Under the pieces are notes generated by a model. That model had not been told where the DNA came from. It saw only the letters and a program-made list of their open reading frames with translations, and ran no database searches. This document shows, in pieces, positions 57,554-64,000 of a stretch of 64,000 bases of DNA. Every line of letters starts with the position of its first letter. Position 1 is the stretch's first letter. The DNA lies in NCBI GenBank assembly GCA_026874595.1, contig CM049320.1, forward strand, positions 10,361,464 to 10,425,463, written 5' to 3'. This stretch comes from Sipunculus nudus (lineage: Eukaryota > Annelida > Sipuncula > Golfingiida > Sipunculidae). The position numbers were made by a program, and so were the translations under genes.

Positions 57554-59050
57554 CTAAACCGGAATCGCAGCCCTCCAGCCAGCGCGCAGCTCCTGTGAGA
57601 GCTGACTGCGAAAGTCTGAGTAGGCCGGGTCGTAGGCGCGATTATAATTTCCGTCTGGATCTGACATATGGTCATACAGTTCTACCCAATATAAATCTAC
57701 CCAGTCTGGACGCCAAACTGGATCCTCTTCAAACCAGGGCCATTCCGTATACCGACATTCATTTGTACGCATGCTGTATCCCATTACAGTTCCCGGTTCC
57801 GTGCTCTCGGATACTGTGAGAAAACGCGGGACTTCCCAGGTCCGTTTTGGCTGATCATCAACGGAACTAGACTAGAACCCTCCGAACACACAGCGATGTT
57901 CGAGCTATCCTCTGGGCATCTCCTCATCAATGGCAGACCCGCAGCCTCCACGAGAGTAGGGTACACGTCCACCAGCTCGGTAAGTTGGTTGCTAACAATA
58001 CCGTCGTCTGTTAATCCTGGAACATGCACCATCATCGGAGTTTTTGTTGCAAGTTCGAAATTAGTGTATTTGCACCATTCACCGTGCTCCCCAAGCTGAA
58101 ATCCATGGTCACCTATGAAAGATAATATAGTATCGTCAGCGAGGCCGAGCGACTCTAGTTCGTCCACAACGCGACCGACCAGGGAATCCATGTAACTGAC
58201 ATAGCTAAAGAACGCGCGGCGCAGATTTAAAACGACAGTGGAGTGTAGTGTTAATAGCTCCACTTGGTATCAAACTGTCTATGTCATCGTAACTGCGCAA
58301 TTCGTCATAGTTTGACCAAGCCACACTCGGCATGTTGACCGGAGCATAAGGGTTTGAAGGGAGTCGGACTTCTGGGTACAAGGACAGAAACTCTTCCGGG
58401 AAGGTGAACGGTAGGTGTGGTTTATAAAAGCCGATGGAGAGGAAAAAGGGTTGCACACCTGCCTTTACGTTAGGAGCAACTTCTCTCAGCTTTTCGATTG
58501 CATAATCTGCAAGTTGTTCATCTGGAAGAGGTCTTTCAGCACGTTCTTCCTCCGTGACAGCCACCCAGCTTCTTTGCTGATTGGACCAGTATCCCTTGTT
58601 CGTTGGTGTGTAGTAGGTAAAGGACAAAGCTAGAGGGTCGTTGTTATTGGAAGCATACCCGGGCTGAAATATCTTACCCATACCAATACTTTTGTAGCCA
58701 TTTTCTTTGAAATACTGCGGGATTGTCGTGAAGTTTCCTCCGGCCTCCCGGAAATAAGTTAATAGATCGTACACGTGTGTGGTATCAGGGCGTCTTCCGG
58801 TCATGAAGGAGGCTCGGCTTGGGGAGAAGATGGCTTGCTGGACATAGGTCCGCTTCAGCAGGAGACTTTTGGAGGCAAGCCGACCCTGATTTGGAGAATG
58901 GATCCTCGGGCTGTTGTTCGAGTGGGTGTCTGGTGGAAGAAGGACGCATGCTCAGAGCGTAAGTTATCAGATACAATAAAGAGAACTTTTTTTCCTGTCG
59001 GCCGCTCTGACGATGGCTAGGGCACACGCAAGCAATAGTAGCCGGCACAT
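57554..59050 (-). pseudogene. Iduronate-2-sulfatase-like gene, full length, disrupted active site
   Basis: IDS enzymes remove the 2-O-sulfate of iduronate in lysosomes. Reading from an ATG at 59,050: signal peptide 'MCRLLLLACALAIVRA'; metal-site segment 'VLFIVSDNLR' (+1 frame); 'LASKSLLLKRTYVQQA'; active-site loop 'FSPSRASFMTGRRPDTTHVY' (58,780-58,840), where family members have C-x-P-S-R and this has F; 'FFLSIGFYKPHLPF'; 'GDHGFQLGEHGEWCKYTNFE' with the Asp-His pair and Lys; 'MVHVPGLTDDG'; 'FSQYPR'; 'MGYSMRTNECRYTEW'; 'HAGW'-type end 'ELRAGWRAAIPV'. About 499 codons in total, intronless. Indels near 58,990 (7-A run), between there and 58,880 (compensating), near 58,250 and near 57,795 break the frame. 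The second Asp of the usual DD is Asn. A TATA-like box lies ~85 bases upstream. I judge it a recently lost gene or pseudoenzyme gene. Confidence 0.85.
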
Positions 59051-59129
59051 TATGTCCTTTATTCCCTTTACAGCAACTCGATTGTCAGGGGTAATCTGAC
59101 CACTGACCAATCAATAAGAGACCAGTACC

Positions 59130-59141
59130 TATATATATACA
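59130..59141 (-). promoter_or_regulatory. Possible TATA box of the IDS-like gene
   Basis: On the minus strand 'gtgtatatatataggtac' lies about 80-90 bases before the ATG, with 'attgattggtcag' (an inverted CCAAT) between. Its presence argues against a simple processed (reverse-transcribed) pseudogene. Confidence 0.35.
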
Positions 59142-61185
59142 CAGGTGGGTCGATTATGCGAGAAGGGGTGGGGCAGACCTGGCAACTACTGGAATCCAAA
59201 TGCAAGTCATGTTGATGACTAAATCATATCTTATAGAGTTCCCAGATTCATTTATTCATGAATACTCATGGTCTAAAACAATACCAACTATTGACAATTT
59301 CACTTTAACTCACACGGTAGTATGGTAATATGGTTGACCGGCTTCCCTGCTTCGATTGATAGATCATTGATTCAGTGAGACTGATAACGTTAAGTTTTAA
59401 CTTACCGCTGGCCTTGCATATTTAGCACTGAGTAATAAATTCATAAATTAACACATCTTTGTACTGCAAATTCTCATGTTGTATTCTTAATAATGTCAAA
59501 GAAAACATTTTTAATTGATACACATTATATCGGTCAATTTAATTTGACATTGCATTATAAAGTTTCAATATCTTTATATCATATACACTCGAAAAAGGAA
59601 CAGTGAAATTATTTTTAAAGGTGAAACAATTATGGAAAGCGGGAAATTAACCGGTGATGCAATAGATTATATTATTTTTTATATGTCCTTTAACATTCAA
59701 ACGTTGGCTTGTGTAATGAATAAATAAAAGCGATAAAGGGAAACACAAAATGCGTCAAGGTGTGTGAATTATGTGTTGATGGCATTCTTTTATGATTTAT
59801 TTCTTACTTTTCTTAACCATAGCCATATTGGTCATAGCCATATGGATCCTGATAATTGAAGGAGTTTGAGAATAGAATGCCAGCGAATTTATATACAAGG
59901 GATCATAAAAGTTTATTTTTGTAGGAAAAACTTGAAACCATTTTGAAATAAAAGAGAAAAGGGAAGGAGCTTAGCAAATATGCAACTACTGTAAATGCCT
60001 TAGAGTTTATAAACAACGTAACTTTACAATAACCATGCAGTGATGGGAATGTGGCTACACGGAACAGTTTGACCATTTGTCAAGCCACTGTCTTATCTAT
60101 CTCGAATCGATATGAACATATTGACAGCCTTACTCCCTAAGTGGATACGACCCCCCCCCCCCCCGCCACATACACACACACACATTTTATGGGTTGGAAA
60201 CAAAGTACCTTTTGCCCTCCTCCCTTTTTTGGGATGCTGTTATAGTTTCGTCATATTTTCATAAATGCATCTCATAATATGAAAATTAAAGAGTTTACTT
60301 TTGTCATTTGCCCTGAAATGCGAAAAATGTGAGTCCGATTTCAAAAATGTGAGTTTTGAATATTTAAATAAAAGGAAAAAAATGAATAACAAAGTGCTGT
60401 TAACTGAGAAAAATCATTTTTGCATAATAAAAAAATATATGCTTCAGATTATTTGGTCGGAGTGAAGAATATTATGATGTTCTTGATCTGAGATTTTGTC
60501 CTGTTTGTTTTAAGCTTGGGAGGTGGGATGCGGGTTATTGGTCTGACATTTTGTCCAGTTGTTCCTTTTTTGCAGGCAGCAGGGGGTTGGGGTGGGATCC
60601 GCTGTACTCCTGTGGTTTGTTCCCCATACATTTCCTCAGCCACCACTCTCCATGTAGGTAATCAAATGATAAGAGCGATATGCTTAAACTTATAAACAAA
60701 AGCGGATCATGGGGACGGGTCCAGACCCCCCGCCCCTTTCAGCAACCGCAACCTTTTTACGGGATTTCAGGCCAACGTTTGCGACCTGTTCCAACATGGT
60801 TCTCTCTAGACCCATGGTTCTACAAGGAACCATTTTCTCAGTGAATAGGTTCAATCTTGCACTTGGAGGTTCTTGCCATGACCAAAATTTATAATAAGAT
60901 TCTAGACAGAACCTGTATTGTCAGTGGTTTCAATTTATTTCAAGGGTGGGTGGTGATTCGCAGGCGTGTGAGAGTAGTCAAAGTTGGAACAACTTTTTTT
61001 TATTTACCTTTCCTTGTATATGTGACACATTTCAAATATACTACAATTCAGTGCAAGGTTTTAAAAAGGCTATGTTTCTAGTAGAGCAACAACATTTAGA
61101 AATAGGCCTATAATATTTCATAGTTATCTCAGAAATGGAACCAAAGTCTAATTATTAATATATTTCATTTTCAGTATATAACTAG
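59142..61185. other. No gene recognised
   Basis: AT-rich. A poly-C run followed by (CA)n lies at 60,150-60,183. Frames of 60-75 codons show no motif. Confidence 0.45.
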
Positions 61186-61415
61186 AAAAGTACACAGAGA
61201 GCTCAGACCTCAGCCAAGGCAGCTTATTACCCCAATATGGCATTTGTCAGAAAAGCAACATTTTTCCTGTAAAATAATCCTGGAATGTTATGCGTATCAA
61301 AATTATTTCAGTTTTCCTACTTTATCATTGCCGAGCTATCCTGAAGATTTCATCAAAATCCGCTGATGACTTTCTGAGTAATGTTGCTAACATAAAAACA
61401 AACAAACCAACGCCC

Positions 61416-61448
<33 letters not shown>
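61186..61448 (+). repeat. Possible retroposon 3' end with poly(A)
   Basis: 'gaagatttcatcaaaatccgctgatgactttctgagta', then 'aacaaacaaaccaacgcccgc' and an A run of about 29 (61,419-61,447). The text before the A run resembles the ends of SINE/LINE copies in molluscs. The 5' limit is unknown. Confidence 0.45.
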
Positions 61449-61450
<2 letters not shown>

Positions 61451-62189
61451 CTTTAGGTGATAAACAGGTAAAGTCAAATGTATTTCCAGCCCTGCATACA
61501 CGTTGCGACACTACTCAATTCAACTCAAATGGGCCCGACTGAACAGGTTTCCTCGAGTTTTCTACAGTTTCTCCCGGTTTTTGACCCTGCAGAGTGACGA
61601 CAAGTTCGGTGCATACTCATATAACGACCCGGCTAAACTTGACAGGATCGACGGCTGAGGCGGTACATTCAAATGAACAAAATGGAGACAAGCTTGTGTC
61701 GTATGAAAACCAAGTCATTGATACATTTCAATTTAATGATCAGTGTACATGTATATATCTATATCACGCCCTTCCAATTTTACCCATCTCATAGCCAAAT
61801 ATTTTTTTTTCTTTGATAAACCGTAATTTAAGCCTAAAGAATATCATTCGATGTCCTATGATATATATATTCTACAATGACTACATCCAAGAACATGAAG
61901 TATATTGATATTATACTGTCAGTGCACTGGGGACACTGGCTATATAGCTCTTTTCATATATAATGCACGCACAGTGCTAATGTAATGTAATATTGACTTT
62001 CTCTGCGTCATATGATTTTGGCCGAGAAGATCACATGATCGGGGTAGTCATGTGGTCAGAGACGTAGCTGTGATTAGTTGCTGACTGTGCATCTGAACGA
62101 CGCGACTCAACACAACAGGAACAACCCATCAAATATTGGTAATCTGGATCACCCTTGTATGTTTATTTCATTTCAAACCTACCTTTTGC
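61449..62189. other. No gene recognised
   Basis: Short chance frames only. Confidence 0.45.
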
Positions 62190-62590
62190 TAAAATGTATA
62201 TGATTTATGGCTTCATTTGTGTATATATTTATGAACTAAGGGTAATTCTGGTCATGAAAGGCCTCCGTATAGGATGTATTGTTTATCAACAACATGCTTG
62301 TAAACACAGCAAACGTTGACAAACGGGGATGCATGTAACCAAAAGTGGTAGGTTGCATCTAATAACACCATTTGCAAAGATTTGGCTAATCTGCCTGGCG
62401 CCAGATGCCCTTGTTGAATATTTTTGCTTCTCGCACATATTATAAACACAATATAAACAAAAGCTGCCTGTGTCCGATGATAGGCCTATTCACGTTTTTT
62501 TCTGGCGTATATTTATAAAAGCTCCAAGGGATTACCTTTAGTTTATAAAGGTCAGGTAGGTGAATAGGCCCCTTTAAGGTTGCCCTTCTG
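62190..62590 (+). repeat. Dispersed repeat R4, copy 2
   Basis: Collinear with 42,020-42,480, same orientation, 20 kb away. Confidence 0.7.
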
Positions 62591-62929
62591 TTGTGACATG
62601 CGGCTCTTTTTCTCGTCTATTTCGAGGCTCTGTGATAGAGCCAACAGGTGAAAGGTGTTGTTGAAGAATGCAAAACATATCCTGTGTAGTTTAATTAGAA
62701 TTCTATATATATCCTTTCTTGTTACTATATAAACAGAGCGCACACTGGGGTAAACATCAAAATGTTGAGTGCCCCTTAAATACAATAAATCATATTATCT
62801 GGCAATTTTAAGGCTGGGTATATTTGATTATCTGGAACCAAAATAAACCATAAGATGATATATGTTCTAAATATATGTGATGTAATGGTTGTAATATATG
62901 TATACATATGTATATATATTGGCATATGT

Positions 62930-62933
62930 TAAT

Positions 62934-62983
<50 letters not shown>
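62930..62983. repeat. (AT)n microsatellite
   Basis: AT repeat with two small interruptions. The minus-strand 'IYIYIYI' frame crossing it is an artefact. Confidence 0.9.
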
Positions 62984-62986
<3 letters not shown>

Positions 62987-63805
62987 ATGGCTCCTTCGTC
63001 CACTTATGTAAGTGGCTGTATACGAGAATATCCTTATAATGTATCCTACTACACGGGCGGTATGCCATAATTTCAGAGTAAATAGTTGACCCATCTTGAG
63101 CTCAAAACATTTATTTTGTTTAAAGATTCATGTGCATGCATGATTTTGGCGAGAAATTAATTTGTGCGGTCAGTTTATTTTCTCACTTTCAAGTTAGAAA
63201 GTGTTGCCGCCAGTCAATTATTATGCAACTGAAACGTGGATACGGACGCAGAATTTAACTGACATGAAGTATAGTTTCAGGATCTTTTAAAAATACGTTA
63301 TAACTGAATTCGAAAAAGAAATCAATTCAAAAAGAAACTGTAAATGATTTGTTATCTAAAGCGTAGTCGCGGACTCCTGCAAAGGAGAAAAAAATCGTGG
63401 CCTAAACCGTATTTCTCATCTGCTGGCCTGGCTGCATGACTGATGCGCGCAATGTTGCGTACCCAGTCATTACGGGACGGACAGACTACCCAACGGACAA
63501 TGTCATGAAGTAGTCCTGTTTTGCATTATTTCCATCCAGGGTCTTTAAAATAATTTGTGATAAGATTTGTTGTCCATTGTGTGACAGGGGGGAAAACGTC
63601 TATGCACTCAGTGCGCCAGGGTAAGATACTGTTGACAGGTTGTTTACAGCAAGATCGGGTATACCCCAGTGCGTCCCTGGGACAGGGCTGCTGAGTGGAG
63701 AAGGGTGAAAGCTGCCTAAGGACAATGAGGTGACAGCATTGCACTTGAGGGGTGATGTACTTATCATCCTGGCAGTAGCAAGATTACATCATAGAAGAAC
63801 AGACG
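62984..63805. other. No gene recognised
   Basis: No supported feature. Confidence 0.45.
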
Positions 63806-63811
63806 CTGCAA

Positions 63812-63897
63812 GTCAAGCGAGGGAGGCCACTGAGGTCCAGGTTTGACTTTAAAGAGAATGGTCAAGCGAGAGAGGCTACTGGGGCCCAGGCTTGAAC
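63812..63897 (+). repeat. 49-bp tandem duplication
   Basis: 'gtcaagcgag(g/a)gaggc' with '(c)actg(a/g)gg(t/c)ccagg(t/c)ttga' appears at 63,812 and 63,861. Confidence 0.8.
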
Positions 63898-64000
63898 GTA
63901 CGTCTGTATAAGATAGAAGAAGTGGTTCAGTGTCACTGACAAAAGGAAAAAATATCAAACTGGAAAAGATGTAAAGTCAGCTGTCTGTTAGTAAACTTGT

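Noticed and set aside
57554-59050. Explaining the frame changes of the sulfatase by short introns
   Set aside because: The protein text continues directly across the breaks with only one or a few bases gained or lost, leaving no room for an intron.
62808-63068. 'IYIYIYI' minus-strand frame
   Set aside because: Translation of an (AT)n microsatellite.
1-64000. CRISPR arrays, operons, ribosome binding sites or rRNA/tRNA genes
   Set aside because: None seen. The tandem arrays are eukaryotic satellites or minisatellites with units of 100-335 bp and no unique spacers, and no tRNA or rRNA core sequence was recognised by eye.

Overview
This is eukaryotic, AT-rich, gene-poor nuclear DNA. It holds only two regions with strong protein-coding signal, a great deal of decayed transposon sequence, long (AT)n tracts and many local tandem arrays. 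Several short signatures point to a mollusc, most likely a bivalve: a GACGGAC-rich repeat ending in 'atagctca...gtcagctgagctaaaa' near 8,930-9,010, 'caaggtcaaggtcaaggtca' near 16,010, DIRS-like and Ty3-like coding remnants, and iduronate-2-sulfatase-like proteins of the kind found in marine invertebrates. That assignment is recognition, not a search result. Layout: 0-15 kb is nested repeats. One family (364-2,860) recurs at 13.64-14.8 kb but carries a 1.4-kb insertion. A second family (3.69-5.81 kb) recurs at 49.8-51.66 kb. Comparing those two copies shows that 5,815-12,095, bounded by roughly 460-bp inverted repeats and carrying a 335-bp satellite, looks like an inserted element. A 148-bp array (15.0-15.8 kb) leads into a decayed DIRS-type retrotransposon (RT/RNase H, then tyrosine recombinase; 16.9-18.75 kb) followed by a long hairpin. 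20.7-29.2 kb is a tangle of iduronate-2-sulfatase-like (IDS-like) pseudogene pieces on both strands, a minus-strand Ty3/gypsy-like element with two LTR copies, and a plus-strand Ty3/gypsy pol fragment. 29.4-30.7 kb is a minus-strand L1-like LINE fragment. 31,028-39,779 is an 8.7-kb inverted-repeat structure with TTAA at both ends, ~1.25-kb arms and a decayed THAP-like domain inside, which I read as a Kolobok-like (TTAA) DNA transposon. 41-46 kb holds duplicated repeats and a 100-bp minisatellite with a 300-bp higher-order repeat. The best genes lie at 52.9-59.1 kb. A plus-strand HNK-1/CHST-family carbohydrate sulfotransferase has a 352-codon main exon and a possible upstream membrane-anchor exon. 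A minus-strand, intronless, full-length IDS-like sulfatase has four apparent indels and Phe in place of the catalytic formylglycine cysteine. A fragment of a second sulfotransferase lies tail-to-tail with that sulfatase. The two families act on the same chemistry from opposite sides (one adds sulfate to glycosaminoglycans, the other removes it), but nothing here proves functional coupling; repeated local duplication and decay is the simplest account. The most noteworthy signals are the shared Cys-to-Phe change in two separate IDS-like copies, and the two large inverted-repeat elements.
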